Source: Streptomyces pseudogriseolus (GTDB lineage Bacteria; Actinomycetota; Actinomycetes; Streptomycetales; Streptomycetaceae). Taken from it: 35,727 bases of DNA. The translations under genes and the position numbers were made by a program. The notes under the pieces were generated by a model. The model saw only the letters and a list, made by a program, of their open reading frames with translations, searched no databases and had not been told where the DNA came from. Below, piece by piece: positions 6,935-18,966 of the stretch; positions within the stretch are counted from its first letter, which is position 1; every line of letters begins with the position of its first letter. The stretch is from the NCBI GenBank assembly GCA_002154585.1, contig MUNG01000036.1, positions 1-35,727 of the forward strand, written 5' to 3'.

Positions 6935-7770
6935 GCCGACCTCTGACGGCCGAGACCGGCCGTCTGCCCGAACAGTCGCTCGAGGACGACGGCCACGCCG
7001 TCGTCCTCGTTCGACGAGGTGACCTCGTCGGCCACCGCCTTCAGCTCCGGGTGCGCGTTGGCCATGGCGACGCCGTGGCCCGCCCACCGGAGCATCGGGA
7101 CGTCGTTCGGCATGTCCCCGAACGCGATCGTGTCCTCGGGGCGCAGCCCCAGGTGCTCGGCGGCCAGCGCCAGACCGGTCGCCTTGGTGACCCCGCACGG
7201 CTGGAGCTCCACCGTGCCCGGCCCCGACATGGTGACCGTGGCCAGCGAGCCGACCACGGAGCGGGCCGCCGCCGTCAGCGCGTCGTCCGACAGCTCCGGG
7301 TGGCGCAGCAGCACCTTGCTGATCGGCCGCGCCCACAGGTCGTCGCGCCGCTCCACCCGCACCGCCGGAAGCGTCGGGTGCGGCATCCGGTAGCCCGGCT
7401 CGATCAGCGTCAGCCCGTCGACCCCGTCCTGGTCGACCGCGGCGTACACCTCCCCCACCTCGGCCTCGATCTTGCCGAGCGCGGTCTCCGCCAGCTCCCG
7501 GTCCAGCCGGACCGACCACAGCATCCGGTGCGCGGCGGCGTCGTAGACCTGCGCGCCCTGTCCGCACACCGCGAGCCCCGTGCAGCCGAGGTCGTCGAGC
7601 AGCGACCGCACTCTGGGGGCCGGGCGGCCGGTCACCACGAGGTGCCGGGCGCCGGCCCGCTCGGCCCGCGCGAGGGCGGCGAGGGAGCGGTCGGAGAGGG
7701 TGTCGTCACCGCGCAGCAGCGTCCCGTCCAGGTCGGTGGCGATGAGAGAACAATCGGTGGGTGCGGCCAT
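6898..7770 (-). CDS. HAD superfamily phosphatase, Cof type (class IIB cap)
   Basis: 290 residues. HAD motif I is DLDGTLL (nucleophile Asp13, acid/base Asp15), motif II VVTGR (46-50), the motif III lysine is probably Lys196 in GVTKATGL, and motif IV is GDMPND (218-223). The size and the large cap between motifs II and III are those of Cof/YidA-type sugar-phosphate or nucleotide phosphatases; the substrate is unknown. The minus-strand sequence TATTCT lies only 6 bases before the ATG with no Shine-Dalgarno sequence, so the mRNA may be leaderless. The 3' end overlaps the transglycosylase gene tail by 37 bp, so the two transcripts are mutually antisense there. Confidence 0.88.
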   Translation of the reverse strand: MAAPTDCSLIATDLDGTLLRGDDTLSDRSLAALARAERAGARHLVVTGRPAPRVRSLLDDLGCTGLAVCGQGAQVYDAAAHRMLWSVRLDRELAETALGKIEAEVGEVYAAVDQDGVDGLTLIEPGYRMPHPTLPAVRVERRDDLWARPISKVLLRHPELSDDALTAAARSVVGSLATVTMSGPGTVELQPCGVTKATGLALAAEHLGLRPEDTIAFGDMPNDVPMLRWAGHGVAMANAHPELKAVADEVTSSNEDDGVAVVLERLFGQTAGLGRQRSAQYAPKTLSIEP

Positions 7771-8060
7771 GATCAGAGAATACGGACAAGAGGACCGTCC
7801 GATTCACCGCGCTCGTATGCCCGCGCATTGCGTGCGATTTGCCTTCTTGTGCCGCCGGATCGCGACCGGTTGAGAACTGTTTTCCCTTGTGACCGAGCAC
7901 GCCGCGCTCCCCCGGACCCGGGCCCGCGCCCGGCGCCCCGTGCGTCGGCCCGTGTGAGCCGTCCCCTATTACAGGAGCCCGCCGGGACGCGACCCCGTAA
8001 CGTGTGGCACGGCCACGGACACGTGGCGCACCCGCGCACACGAAAGCGAGGCAGCACCCG
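7771..8060. other. Divergent intergenic region, HAD gene / fumarylacetoacetase
   Basis: 290 bp serving both promoters. The left end is AT-richer (about 7771-7880). GTAACGT at about 8000 and CTATTACAGG at about 7970 are possible promoter parts for the fumarylacetoacetase gene, but no full -35/-10 pair stands out. No coding sequence is supported. Confidence 0.5.
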
Positions 8061-9275
8061 ATGCCCCCCTTCGATGTCCCCGAGGGCGACCCCTTCGGCC
8101 CGCACAACCTGCCGTACGGCGTCTTCTCGCTCCCCGGTTCGGCGGAGCGCACCGTGGGCGTCCGGCTGGGCGACCACGTCCTCGACGCCGGCGCGGCGGC
8201 ACACGCCCTGGGCTCCCCCTACGCCTCCCTCCTCGCCCGCCCCGGCCTCGACGCGCTGCTGGCGGCGGGCCGTACGGCCTGGTCGGACGTGCGCCGCGCG
8301 CTCACCGCGTGGGTGACGGTCCCGGCGCACCGGGAGACCGTCGAGCCCTTCCTCCACCCGCTGTCCGAGGTGACCCTGCATCTGCCGTTCCAGGTGGCGG
8401 ACTACGTCGACTTCTACGCCTCGGAGAACCACGCGCGGAACGTCGGGCAGATCTTCCGCCCCGACGCCGCGGACTCCCTGACCCCCAACTGGAAGCACCT
8501 GCCGATCGGTTACCACGGCCGCTCCGGCACCGTCGTGGTGTCCGGCACCGACGTGGTGCGCCCCTCCGGGCAGCGCAAGGCGCCCGCGGACGCCGCTCCC
8601 GTCTTCGGCCCGTCCGTGCGGCTGGACATCGAGGCCGAGGTCGGCTTCGTCGTCGGCGTCCCCTCCGAGCAGGGCCGGCCCGTGCCGCTCACCGCCTACC
8701 GCGACCACGTCTTCGGCCTGTGCCTGCTCAACGACTGGTCCGCCCGCGACATCCAGGCCTGGGAGTACGTGCCCCTCGGCCCGTTCCTCGGCAAGTCCTT
8801 CGCCACCTCGGTGTCGGCGTGGATCACCCCGCTGGACGCCCTGGAGGAGGCACGCGTCGCCCCGCCCGCGCGCACCCACGACCTGCTGCCGTACCTCGAC
8901 GACTCCGGCGAGGAGCCCGGCGGCTACGACCTGCGCATCACCGTGACGATCAACGGCCACACCGTCTCCGAGTGCCCCTTCTCCACCATGTACTGGACGG
9001 CCGCCCAGCAGCTCGCCCACATGACGGTGAACGGCGCCTCCCTGCGCACCGGCGACCTCTACGGTTCCGGCACGGTCAGCGGCCCCACCGAGCGGGAGCG
9101 CGGCTCCCTGCTGGAGCTGACCTGGAACGGCCGCGACCCGCTCGAACTCCCCGACGGCAAGCGGACGTTCCTGGAGGACGGCGACGTGGTCACACTGTCC
9201 GCCTGGGCGCCCGGACCGGACGGGGTGCGGGTGGGCCTCGGCGAGGTGACGGGACGGGTGGTCCCCGCGCCCTGA
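8061..9275 (+). CDS. fahA: Fumarylacetoacetase
   Basis: 404 residues, close to the usual length. It cleaves 4-fumarylacetoacetate to fumarate and acetoacetate, the last step of tyrosine/homogentisate breakdown, in the cytoplasm. Diagnostic stretches are FYASENHARNVGQ (holding a metal Asp/Glu neighbourhood and the catalytic His), NWKHLPIGYHGRSGT, DIEAEVGFVVG (metal-binding Glu residues), and NDWSARDIQAWEY followed by VPLGPFLGKSF. The chosen ATG at 8061 starts MPPFDVPEGDPFG, the expected N-terminal domain start; an earlier in-frame ATG lacks homologous sequence. No other tyrosine-catabolism gene is in the window. It is divergent from the HAD gene across 290 bp. Confidence 0.95.
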   Translation: MPPFDVPEGDPFGPHNLPYGVFSLPGSAERTVGVRLGDHVLDAGAAAHALGSPYASLLARPGLDALLAAGRTAWSDVRRALTAWVTVPAHRETVEPFLHPLSEVTLHLPFQVADYVDFYASENHARNVGQIFRPDAADSLTPNWKHLPIGYHGRSGTVVVSGTDVVRPSGQRKAPADAAPVFGPSVRLDIEAEVGFVVGVPSEQGRPVPLTAYRDHVFGLCLLNDWSARDIQAWEYVPLGPFLGKSFATSVSAWITPLDALEEARVAPPARTHDLLPYLDDSGEEPGGYDLRITVTINGHTVSECPFSTMYWTAAQQLAHMTVNGASLRTGDLYGSGTVSGPTERERGSLLELTWNGRDPLELPDGKRTFLEDGDVVTLSAWAPGPDGVRVGLGEVTGRVVPAP

Positions 9276-9313
9276 CCCCACCGGCCCTGCCGAGGCGCAC
9301 AACCACGCTGACT

Positions 9314-9354
9314 CGCACCGCCCTTCGCCGTCATACTGGGCGTCGGGCGGTGCG
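9314..9354. terminator. Inverted repeat after the fumarylacetoacetase gene
   Basis: Perfect 10-bp arms CGCACCGCCC (9314-9323) and GGGCGGTGCG (9345-9354) with a 21-base spacer that can itself pair CGCC with GGCG. It lies 38 bases after the fumarylacetoacetase stop, so a terminator is likely. It also overlaps a weak promoter-like pair (CTGACT, 18 bp, CATACT) ahead of the metallopeptidase gene, so an operator is the alternative. Confidence 0.5.
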
Positions 9355-9431
9355 TCGTTCTCCATGCCGCGCGGCCCGCACCACCGCACGTCCCCGAGCC
9401 GCTTCTCCCGACAGGATCCGGAGCCCGTGGC

Positions 9432-10370
9432 ATGACGTACTGCCTGCTCCTGCTCAGCGTGGTCGCCCTGACCGCCGCCGTGCCCGTCCCCCGCGTGCTC
9501 ACCCGGGCGACCTGGCCGGAACGGGAACCGGTCGTCGCCCTGTGGGTGTGGCAGTGCCTGGTCGCCACCGTCCTGCTGTGCTGTCTGACCGCCCTGGCGC
9601 TGGGCGCCGCCGCCGTCTTCGGGACCGTGCGCGCCCAGCTGTTCGCGCCTGCCCCGCCCGCCGTGACCGCCGCCTACGACCTGTCGGCCGCCTCGCCCTG
9701 GACGACCGTCCTCACCGTGCTGCTCGCCTGCGGCGCGGCCTGGACCACGGCGATGCTCGGCCGCGAGCTGGTCGAGGCCCGCCGCCGGCGCGCCGGCGCC
9801 CGCGCGCATCTGCGGGAGCGCGCACCCGACCTCCCGGCGGGGCTGCCCGAGGGGCGGGGGCCGCTGCTGGTGCTGGAGGAGGACTACCCCGACGCCTGGT
9901 GGATGCCGGGCAGCCCGCCCCAGCTCATCGTCACGACCGGCGCACTCCAGCGCCTGACCGGCCGTCAGCTGGACGCGGTCCTCACCCATGAGCGCGGGCA
10001 CGCCCGGGCCCGCCACGACTGGTTGCTGCATCTGTCCGCGGCGCTGGCGGCCGGCTTCCCGCGCGTCCCGCTGTTCGCCCACTTCTGCGAGCAGACCCAC
10101 CGTCTGGTGGAGCTGTCCGCCGATGACACGGCCTCCCGCCGCTGCGGCCATCTGACCACCGCGCTGGCGCTGATCGAGCTGAACCAGCACCGGGGCGTGC
10201 TGTCCTGCTCCTCCAGCCACCGGCTGCTCGGCGAGCGCGTCGACCGGCTGCTGGAGCCGCCGCCCCGCCTGGACCGCCGGCACCGCGCCCTGACAACGGC
10301 GGCGGCGGCGCTGGTACCGCTGGTCCCGCTGCTGATCACGTTCGCGCCGGGGCTCACGGCGCTGCCGTAG
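9432..10370 (+). CDS. M56-type (BlaR1-like) integral membrane zinc metallopeptidase
   Basis: 312 residues. Hydrophobic segments lie at about 5-20, 36-63, 90-110 and 195-215, with a C-terminal one (ALVPLVPLLITFAPGL). The zinc motif is HERGH (186-190) within VLTHERGHARARHDW, with a likely third ligand Glu227 in ELSADDTASR. This is the arrangement of Streptomyces M56 peptidases, relatives of the BlaR1 protease domain without the penicillin-sensor domain. Such genes usually follow a BlaI/CopY-family repressor gene, but none is adjacent here. It probably cleaves a cytoplasmic or membrane protein, with unknown target. The ATG at 9432 has a weak GGAG upstream. Confidence 0.85.
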   Translation: MTYCLLLLSVVALTAAVPVPRVLTRATWPEREPVVALWVWQCLVATVLLCCLTALALGAAAVFGTVRAQLFAPAPPAVTAAYDLSAASPWTTVLTVLLACGAAWTTAMLGRELVEARRRRAGARAHLRERAPDLPAGLPEGRGPLLVLEEDYPDAWWMPGSPPQLIVTTGALQRLTGRQLDAVLTHERGHARARHDWLLHLSAALAAGFPRVPLFAHFCEQTHRLVELSADDTASRRCGHLTTALALIELNQHRGVLSCSSSHRLLGERVDRLLEPPPRLDRRHRALTTAAAALVPLVPLLITFAPGLTALP

Positions 10371-10511
10371 CCGACGCTCCGGCCCGCGCGGCCGGTGCCC
10401 GCCGCCGTACCCGGCGTTCCAGGCCGACGCGGCCGGCGCAGGCCCGGCGTGACGGCCTGGCGTGGGCGGCCTGTTGGCCGGACGGCCCGGGGCCCGGATG
10501 GCCCGGTCGGC
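10371..10511. terminator. Convergent intergenic region with weak hairpin
   Basis: 141 bp between the metallopeptidase stop and the recQ stop. CCAGGCCG (10419-10426) can pair with CGGCCTGG (10453-10460) over a GC-rich loop that has further internal pairing. The whole stretch is built from recurring GGCCGG/GGCCCGG units. A bidirectional terminator is expected here, but the hairpin is not compelling. Confidence 0.35.
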
Positions 10512-12473
<1,962 letters not shown>

Positions 12474-12543
12474 CGTCCCGTCCCCCGCGGCCGTACCTCG
12501 GCCACTGCGTCCACCATAGGCGTCCGGACCGACAGCCCCGGAG

Positions 12544-12552
12544 TTGTCCACA
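12544..12552 (+). promoter_or_regulatory. DnaA-box-like nonamer upstream of recQ
   Basis: TTGTCCACA, the preferred Streptomyces DnaA box as I recall it, lies 71-79 bp upstream of the recQ start codon, between it and the nuo terminator. A related inverted pair lies in the nuoN start region at 14239-14259. A single box is weak evidence of DnaA binding. Confidence 0.35.
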
Positions 12553-12566
12553 GGCCCGGAACGACA

Positions 12567-12600
12567 GCGGCCCGGCACCCCGTGCGGGGTGCCGGGCCGC
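12567..12600 (-). terminator. Terminator of the nuo operon
   Basis: Perfect 15-bp stem, 12567-12581 with 12586-12600, with the 4-base loop GTGC and almost all G/C pairs. It lies 22 bases beyond the nuoN stop and before the recQ start. There is no T-run, but the stem is very stable and is the evident end of the 16-kb nuo transcript. Confidence 0.88.
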
Positions 12601-12622
12601 GCCGTGCGTACGGCGGGGCGCG

Positions 12623-14275
12623 TCAGCGCACGAACACCCCCGCGTCCCCGGCCAGGTCCAGGAAGTACTGCGGAGCGACGCCGAGCACCACCGTGACCGC
12701 CACACCGACCGCGATCGCCGTCGTCGTCAGCGGCGACGGCACCGCGACGGTCGGGCCCTCGGGGCGCGGCTCGCTGAAGAACATCAGGACGATGACGCGG
12801 ATGTAGAAGAACGCCGCGACCGCCGAGGAGATCACGCCGACGACGACCAGCGGGGTCGCCCCGCCCTCCGCCGCCGCCTTGAACACGGCGAACTTCCCGG
12901 CGAAGCCGGAGGTCAGCGGGATGCCCGCGAAGGCGAGCAGGAACACCGCGAACACCGCCGCCACCAGCGGGGAGCGCCGGCCCAGGCCCGCCCACCGGGA
13001 CAGGTGGGTCGCCTCGCCGCCCGCGTCCCGCACCAGCGTGACCACGGCGAAGGCGCCGATCGTCACGAAGGAGTAGGCCGCCAGGTAGAACAGCACCGAC
13101 GAGATGCCGGACGGCGTGGCCGCGATGACACCCGCGAGGATGAAGCCCGCGTGCGCGATCGACGAGTACGCCAGCAGGCGCTTGATGTCGGTCTGGGTGA
13201 TCGCCACGATCGCGCCGGCCAGCATGGTGACGATCGCGACGCCCCACATGACCGGCCGCCAGTCCCAGCGCAGCCCCGGCAGCACCACGTACAGCAGGCG
13301 CAGCAGGGCGCCGAACGCCGCGACCTTGGTGGCCGCCGCCATGAAGCCGGTGACCGGGGTGGGCGCGCCCTGGTAGACGTCGGGCGTCCACATGTGGAAC
13401 GGCACCGCGCCGACCTTGAACAGCAGGCCCATCACGAGCAGCCCCGCGCCGATCAGCAGCAGCGCGTCGTTGCCCATGGTGTCGGCGAGCGCCGGGGTGA
13501 TCTCCGGGACCGTGCCGTCGACGACCTGCGCGATCGTCGCGTACGACATGGAGCCCGCGTAGCCGTAGAGCAGGGCGATGCCGAACAGAGTGAACGCGGA
13601 GGCGAACGCGCCGAGCAGGAAGTACTTGACCGCCGCCTCCTGCGACATCAGCCGCTTGCGCCGGGCCAGCGCGCACAGCAGGTACAGCGGGAGGGAGAGG
13701 ACCTCTAGCGCCACGAACAGCGTCAGCAGGTCGTTGGCCGCGGGGAAGACCAGCATGCCCGCGACGGCGAAGAGCAGCAGCGGGAACACCTCGGTGGTGG
13801 TGAACCCGGCCTTGACGGCCCGCTTCTCGCTGTCGCTGCCGGGGACGGCGGCGGCCTGCGCGGCGAAGGAGTCGACGCGGTTGCCGTGCGCCTCCGGGTC
13901 GAGCCGGCGCTCGGCGAAGGTGAACAGGCCCACCAGCGCCGTGAGCAGGATCGTGCCCTGGAGGAAGAGCGCGGGTCCGTCGACGGCGACCGCGCCCATC
14001 GCGGCGATGCCCGCCTTGGTGGTCGCGTACCCGTCGGCGGCGAGCGCCACGACCGCGGCGAACGCGGCGACCAGGGCGACCGCGGAGACGAACACCTGCG
14101 CGTAGTAACGGGACTTGCGCGGTACGAAGGCCTCGACCAGCACCCCGACGAGCGCCGCGCCGACGACGATCAGCGTGGGCGCGAGCTGCCCGTACTCGAT
14201 CTTGGGTGCGTCGATCTTGGCGATCGGATCGGCCGCGGTTGTCCACAGGCTGTGGACGGCTGCTGTTGCGCTCAC
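12623..14275 (-). CDS. nuoN: NADH-quinone oxidoreductase subunit N (antiporter-like membrane subunit)
   Basis: 550 residues, some 65 more than the E. coli protein. It is one of three Mrp-antiporter-like proton-pumping subunits of complex I. Hydrophobic helices fill the protein; conserved stretches include [60 protein letters not shown] (pumping Lys and His) and [17 protein letters not shown]. The GTG at 14275 overlaps the nuoM stop as GTGA and gives the short leader [19 protein letters not shown]; longer upstream reading is nuoM shadow. It is the last gene of the operon. Confidence 0.96.
   Translation of the reverse strand: MSATAAVHSLWTTAADPIAKIDAPKIEYGQLAPTLIVVGAALVGVLVEAFVPRKSRYYAQVFVSAVALVAAFAAVVALAADGYATTKAGIAAMGAVAVDGPALFLQGTILLTALVGLFTFAERRLDPEAHGNRVDSFAAQAAAVPGSDSEKRAVKAGFTTTEVFPLLLFAVAGMLVFPAANDLLTLFVALEVLSLPLYLLCALARRKRLMSQEAAVKYFLLGAFASAFTLFGIALLYGYAGSMSYATIAQVVDGTVPEITPALADTMGNDALLLIGAGLLVMGLLFKVGAVPFHMWTPDVYQGAPTPVTGFMAAATKVAAFGALLRLLYVVLPGLRWDWRPVMWGVAIVTMLAGAIVAITQTDIKRLLAYSSIAHAGFILAGVIAATPSGISSVLFYLAAYSFVTIGAFAVVTLVRDAGGEATHLSRWAGLGRRSPLVAAVFAVFLLAFAGIPLTSGFAGKFAVFKAAAEGGATPLVVVGVISSAVAAFFYIRVIVLMFFSEPRPEGPTVAVPSPLTTTAIAVGVAVTVVLGVAPQYFLDLAGDAGVFVR
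14239..14259. promoter_or_regulatory. Pair of inverted DnaA-box-like nonamers inside nuoN start region
   Basis: TTGTCCACA at 14239-14247 (+) and CCGTCCACA at 14251-14259 (read on the minus strand) form a near-perfect dyad with arms GTCCACAG and CTGTGGAC around one base. Both fit the Streptomyces DnaA box pattern as I recall it. They encode nuoN codons for the residues around HSLWTTA, so coding constraint may explain them. Confidence 0.35.
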
Positions 14276-15843
14276 TTGGCCGCCTCCACCTCGGGCTGGG
14301 GGTCCTTCTTCTGTACGTCGGACAAGGTCTGCTTCACCGCCGGGTTCACGACGTCCGTCACGGGCTTCGGGTAGACGCCCAGGAACACCAGCAGCACGAC
14401 CAGCGGCGCCACCACCGCGATCTCCCGGACCTTCAGGTCGGGCATCGCGGCGACCTCGGGCTTCACCGGGCCGGTCATCGTCCGCTGGTACAGGACGAGG
14501 GTGTACAGCGCGGCGAGCACGATGCCGAAGGTGGCGATGATCCCGATCACCGGGTAGCGCGTGAACGTGCCGACCAGGACCAGGAACTCGCTGACGAAGG
14601 GCGCGAGGCCCGGCAGCGAGAGGGTGGCGAGGCCGCCGATCAGGAAGGTGCCGGCGAGCACCGGGGCCACTTTCTGCACCCCGCCGAAGTCGGCGATGAG
14701 CCGGGAGCCGCGCCGGGAGATCAGGAAGCCGGCGATCAGCATGAGCACGGCGGTCGAGATGCCGTGGTTGACCATGTAGAGCGTCGCCCCGGACTGGCCC
14801 TGGCTGGTCATCGCGAAGATGCCCATCACGATGAAGCCGAAGTGCGAGATCGAGGCGTAGGCGATCAGCCGCTTGATGTCGCGCTGGCCGACGGCGAGCA
14901 GCGCGCCGTAGATGATGCTGATCACCGCCAGCACCAGGATCACCGGGGTCGCCCACTTGCTGGCCTCCGGGAACAGCTGGAGGCAGAAGCGGAGCATCGC
15001 GAAGGTGCCCACCTTGTCGACCACCGCCGTGATCAGCACGGCGACCGGGGCGGTGGACTCCTGCATGGCGTTGGGCAGCCAGGTGTGCAGCGGCCACAGC
15101 GGCGCCTTCACCGCGAAGGCGAAGAAGAAGCCGAGGAACAGCCAGCGTTCGGTGCTGGTCGCCATCTCCAGCTCGCCGTTCGCCCGGGCCTGCGCGATCT
15201 CGGTGAGGGAGAAGTTCCCCGCTACCACGTACAGCCCGATCACCGCGGCCAGCATGATCAGACCGCCGGCCAGGTTGTAGAGGAGGAACTTCACCGCCGC
15301 GTACGACCGCTGGGTCGCCGCCTTCTCCTCGCCGTGCTCGTGCGCACGGTCCCCGAAGCCCCCGATGAGGAAGTACATCGGGATGAGCATGGCCTCGAAG
15401 AAGATGTAGAAGAGGAAGACGTCGGTGGCCTCGAAGGAGATGATCACCATCGCCTCGACGGCCAGGATCAGGGCGAAGAAGCCCTGCGTCGGCCGCCACC
15501 GCCTGCTGCCGGTCTCCAGCGGGTCGGCGTCGTGCCAGCCGGCCAGCACGATGAACGGGATCAGCAGCGCGGTCAGCGCGATCAGCGCCACCGCGATGCC
15601 GTCCACGCCCAGTTCGTAGCGGACGCCGAAGTCGGCGATCCAGGAGTGCGACTCGGTGAGCTGGTAGCGCTCGCCGTCCGGGTCGAAGCGGACCAGGACG
15701 GTGATCGCCAGGGCGAGGGTGGCCAGCGAGAACAGCAGGGCCAGCCACTTGGCCGCCGTGCGCCGCGCGGCCGGTACGGCGGCCGTGGCGATCGCCCCGA
15801 TGGCCGGGAGCGCCGCCGTCGCTGTCAGGAGAGGAAAGGACAT
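14272..15843 (-). CDS. nuoM: NADH-quinone oxidoreductase subunit M (antiporter-like membrane subunit)
   Basis: 523 residues. It is a proton-translocating membrane subunit of complex I. Recognisable stretches are [40 protein letters not shown] (with the conserved Glu), [20 protein letters not shown] (pumping Lys) and [17 protein letters not shown]. The ATG at 15843 starts [16 protein letters not shown] and is preceded by GGTCTGATACCG with a weak Shine-Dalgarno sequence, 5 bp after the nuoL stop, so translation is probably coupled. The end overlaps nuoN by 4 bp. Confidence 0.96.
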   Translation of the reverse strand: MSFPLLTATAALPAIGAIATAAVPAARRTAAKWLALLFSLATLALAITVLVRFDPDGERYQLTESHSWIADFGVRYELGVDGIAVALIALTALLIPFIVLAGWHDADPLETGSRRWRPTQGFFALILAVEAMVIISFEATDVFLFYIFFEAMLIPMYFLIGGFGDRAHEHGEEKAATQRSYAAVKFLLYNLAGGLIMLAAVIGLYVVAGNFSLTEIAQARANGELEMATSTERWLFLGFFFAFAVKAPLWPLHTWLPNAMQESTAPVAVLITAVVDKVGTFAMLRFCLQLFPEASKWATPVILVLAVISIIYGALLAVGQRDIKRLIAYASISHFGFIVMGIFAMTSQGQSGATLYMVNHGISTAVLMLIAGFLISRRGSRLIADFGGVQKVAPVLAGTFLIGGLATLSLPGLAPFVSEFLVLVGTFTRYPVIGIIATFGIVLAALYTLVLYQRTMTGPVKPEVAAMPDLKVREIAVVAPLVVLLVFLGVYPKPVTDVVNPAVKQTLSDVQKKDPQPEVEAAK

Positions 15844-15848
15844 CGGTA

Positions 15849-17813
15849 TCAGACCGCCCTCATCAGCAGGGTCGCGGCGACGAGGACCGCCGCGCCGCCG
15901 AACATCGAGACCGCGTAGGACCGCGCGAAGCCGTTCTGCAGCCTGCGCATCCGCCCGGACAGACCGCCCACGGAGGCGGCCGTGCCGTTGACGACCCCGT
16001 CGACCAGGGTGTGGTCGACGTACACCAGTGAGCGGGTGAGGTGTTCGCCGCCGCGGACCAGGACCACGTGGTTGAAGTCGTCCTGGTACAGGTCGCGGCG
16101 GGCGGCCCGGGTGAGCAGCGAACCGCGCGGGGCGACGGCCGGCACCGGGCGACGGCCGTACTGCGCCCAGGCGATCGCCACGCCGATCACCATCACCGCG
16201 ACCGTGGACAGCGTCACCGTCAGCGCGCTGACCGGCGGGTGTCCGTGGGCGTGCCCGGTGACGGGCTCCAGCCAGTGGATGAAGCGGTCGCCGACGCTGA
16301 AGAACGCGCCGCCGAACACCGATCCGACGGCCAGCACGATCATCGGGACCGTCATGACCTTCGGCGACTCGTGCGGGTGCGGCGGCTCGTAGGCGCCGGC
16401 GGTCTGCGCGGCCGGCTCCACGTCCGGGGAGGCCGGGGACGGCGTCGGCGCGTTGCGCCAGCGCTCCTCGCCGAAGAACGTCATCAGCATCACGCGCGTC
16501 ATGTAGTACGCGGTGATGGCCGCGCCGAGCAGGGCGCAGGCGCCGAGGATCCAGCCCTCGGTGCCGCCCTTGGCGAACGCGGCCTCGATGATCTTGTCCT
16601 TGGAGAAGAAGCCGGACAGGCCCGGGAAGCCGATGATCGCGAGGTAGCCGAGGCCGAAGGTGACGAAGGTGACCGGCATGTACTTCCTGAGGCCGCCGTA
16701 GCGGCGCATGTCGACCTCGTCGTTCATGCCGTGCATGACCGAGCCGGCGCCGAGGAAGAGGCCGGCCTTGAAGAAGCCGTGTGTCACCAGGTGCATGATC
16801 GCGAAGACGTAGCCGATCGGGCCGAGGCCCGCGGCCAGCACCATGTAGCCGATCTGCGACATGGTCGAGCCGGCCAGCGCCTTCTTGATGTCGTCCTTGG
16901 CGCAACCGACGATCGCACCGAACAGCAGCGTGACCGCGCCGACGACGGTGACGACCAGCTGGGCGTCCGGGGCGCCGTTGAAGACGGCCGCCGAGCGGAC
17001 GATCAGGTAGACGCCCGCGGTCACCATCGTCGCGGCGTGGATGAGGGCCGACACCGGGGTGGGGCCCTCCATCGCGTCCCCGAGCCAGGACTGCAGCGGC
17101 ACCTGGGCGGACTTGCCGCACGCGGCGAGCAGCAGCATCAGGGCGATCGCGGTCAGCTTGCCCTCGCCCGCCTCACCGGCGAGACCGGCCTCCCCGTGGC
17201 CGCCGAGCACCGGCCCGAAGGCGAAGGTGCCGAACCACAGGAACATCAGCATGATCGCGATGGACAGGCCCATGTCACCGACGCGGTTGACCAGGAAGGC
17301 CTTCTTCGCCGCCGTGGCCGCGCTGGGCTTGTGCTGCCAGAAGCCGATCAGCAGGTAGGACGCGAGACCGACGCCCTCCCAGCCGACGTACAGCAGCAGG
17401 TAGTTGTCGGCGAGGACCAGGATCAGCATCGCCGCGAGGAACAGGTTCAGGTAGCCGAAGAAGCGGCGGCGCCGCTCGTCGTGCTCCATGTACCCGACGG
17501 AGTAGAGGTGGATCAGCGAGCCGACGCCCGTGATCAGCAGGACGAACGTCATCGACAGCTGGTCCAGCCGGAAGGCGACGTCCGCCTGGAAGCCCTCCAC
17601 CGGGATCCAGCTGAACAGGTGCTGCGTGACGGTGCGGTCCTCGGCGCCCCTGCCGAGCAGGTCGGTGAAGAGCACCAGGCCGAGCGCGAACGAGACGGCG
17701 GCCAGCGCCGTGCCGATCCAGTGGCCGACGGCGTCCAGCCGGCGTCCGCCGCACAGCAGGACCGCCGCTCCGAGCAGAGGCGCCGCCACCAGCAGCGCAA
17801 TCAGGTTCTCCAC
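15849..17813 (-). CDS. nuoL: NADH-quinone oxidoreductase subunit L (antiporter-like membrane subunit)
   Basis: 654 residues. It is the distal antiporter-like subunit with the long C-terminal lateral helix. Conserved stretches are [19 protein letters not shown]-like sequence near residues 120-150 (here [20 protein letters not shown]), [20 protein letters not shown] with the pumping Lys, and [19 protein letters not shown] hydrophilic insert rich in Pro ([20 protein letters not shown]) lies near residue 450. The start is GTG at 17813 with GAGGGG upstream. It begins 14 bp after nuoK and ends 5 bp before nuoM. Confidence 0.96.
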   Translation of the reverse strand: MENLIALLVAAPLLGAAVLLCGGRRLDAVGHWIGTALAAVSFALGLVLFTDLLGRGAEDRTVTQHLFSWIPVEGFQADVAFRLDQLSMTFVLLITGVGSLIHLYSVGYMEHDERRRRFFGYLNLFLAAMLILVLADNYLLLYVGWEGVGLASYLLIGFWQHKPSAATAAKKAFLVNRVGDMGLSIAIMLMFLWFGTFAFGPVLGGHGEAGLAGEAGEGKLTAIALMLLLAACGKSAQVPLQSWLGDAMEGPTPVSALIHAATMVTAGVYLIVRSAAVFNGAPDAQLVVTVVGAVTLLFGAIVGCAKDDIKKALAGSTMSQIGYMVLAAGLGPIGYVFAIMHLVTHGFFKAGLFLGAGSVMHGMNDEVDMRRYGGLRKYMPVTFVTFGLGYLAIIGFPGLSGFFSKDKIIEAAFAKGGTEGWILGACALLGAAITAYYMTRVMLMTFFGEERWRNAPTPSPASPDVEPAAQTAGAYEPPHPHESPKVMTVPMIVLAVGSVFGGAFFSVGDRFIHWLEPVTGHAHGHPPVSALTVTLSTVAVMVIGVAIAWAQYGRRPVPAVAPRGSLLTRAARRDLYQDDFNHVVLVRGGEHLTRSLVYVDHTLVDGVVNGTAASVGGLSGRMRRLQNGFARSYAVSMFGGAAVLVAATLLMRAV

Positions 17814-17827
17814 GATTCAGCAGCCCC

Positions 17828-18127
17828 TCACAGCTTCATCAGGCTGGCGTCGTCGACCGAGGCCGAGTGGCGGGAACGGAACAGGGACACGATGATCGCC
17901 AGCCCCACCACGACCTCCGCGGCGGCGACGACCATCGTGAAGAACGCGATGATCTGGCCGTCGAGGTTGCCGTGCAGACGGGAGAAGGCGACGAACGCGA
18001 GGTTGCAGGCGTTGAGCATCAGCTCGACGCACATGAACACCACGATCGCGTTGCGCCGGATCAGCACACCGGTGGCGCCGATGGTGAACAGCAGCGCCGC
18101 CAGGTACAGGTAGTTGACGGGATTCAC
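17828..18127 (-). CDS. nuoK: NADH-quinone oxidoreductase subunit K
   Basis: 99 residues, the normal length. Three membrane helices; the conserved proton-path glutamates are Glu35 ([15 protein letters not shown]) and Glu71 ([14 protein letters not shown]), matching positions 36 and 72 of the E. coli protein. The GTG start at 18127 overlaps the nuoJ stop as GTGA. Confidence 0.97.
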
Positions 18128-18966
18128 TTCGACGCCTCCTCGGCCCGCTTGAAGTTCGGCGGATCGATCGCCCGGCGCTCCAGGCGCTCCTCCGCGCGCT
18201 GCTCCATCGCCCGCAGGTCGTTGATCGCCTCCTGCGACACGTCACGGACCTGGCCGCGGTCCCGCAGCGTCTTGCTGACGGTGAGGTCCGACGGGGTGCC
18301 GTCGGGCAGCAGGCCCGCGATGTCCACCGCGTTGTGCCGGGCGTACACGCCCGGGGCGGGCAGCGGCGGCAGGTACTTGCCGTCGCGGACGCGCTGCTCG
18401 GCCAGCTCCCGCTGGGTCCGGGCGCGCTCGGTGCGCTCCCGGTGGGTGAGCACCATGGCGCCGACGGCGGCCGTGATGAGCAGCGCGCCGGTGATCTCGA
18501 AGGCGAAGACGTACCGGGTGAACATCAGGGAGGCGAGGCCCTGGACGTTCCCCCCGGCGTTCGCCTCGCCGACGCCGCTGAAGTCGTTCAGCGAGGCGTT
18601 GCCGATGCCGCCGACCAGCAGGATGCCGAAGCCGAGGCCGCACAGCAGGGCCAGCCAGCGCTGGCCCTTGATGGTCTCCTTCAGGGAGTCCGCGGCCGTG
18701 ACGCCGACCAGCATCACCACGAACAGGAACAGCATCATGATCGCGCCGGTGTAGACGACGATCTGCACGACGCCCAGGAAGTAGGCGCCGTTCGCCAGGT
18801 AGAACACCGCCAGGACGATCATGGTCCCGGCGAGGCAGAGCGCGCTGTGCACGGCCCGCTTCATGAAGACGGTACACAGGGCGCCGATCACGGCGACGGT
18901 GCCGAGGACCCAGAACTGGACGGCCTCGCCGGTGGAGGTCGAGTAGGCGGCGAGCTGTTCGGTCAT
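18124..18966 (-). CDS. nuoJ: NADH-quinone oxidoreductase subunit J, with long C-terminal extension
   Basis: 280 residues against about 184 in E. coli. The N-terminal 165 residues carry the five helices, with the conserved [20 protein letters not shown] of helix 3, whose pi-bulge region is important for coupling. After about residue 170 the protein is soluble and charged (REREQR-like [16 protein letters not shown] and a Pro-rich stretch), an actinobacterial extension of unknown role facing the cytoplasm. It overlaps nuoI and nuoK by 4 bp each. Confidence 0.95.

Noticed and set aside
9276-9431. Truncated BlaI-type regulator before the M56 peptidase
   Set aside because: Only 156 bp, occupied by an inverted repeat; no winged-helix sequence in any frame.
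12474-14246. Upstream extension of the recQ frame to 14246, giving a 1244-residue protein
   Set aside because: The extension is antiphase to nuoN and contains no RecQ-family sequence; the true start is at 12473 after a terminator.
16041-18113. 690-codon plus-strand open frame opposite nuoL and nuoK
   Set aside because: Shadow frame; translation is low-complexity and crosses two real gene boundaries.
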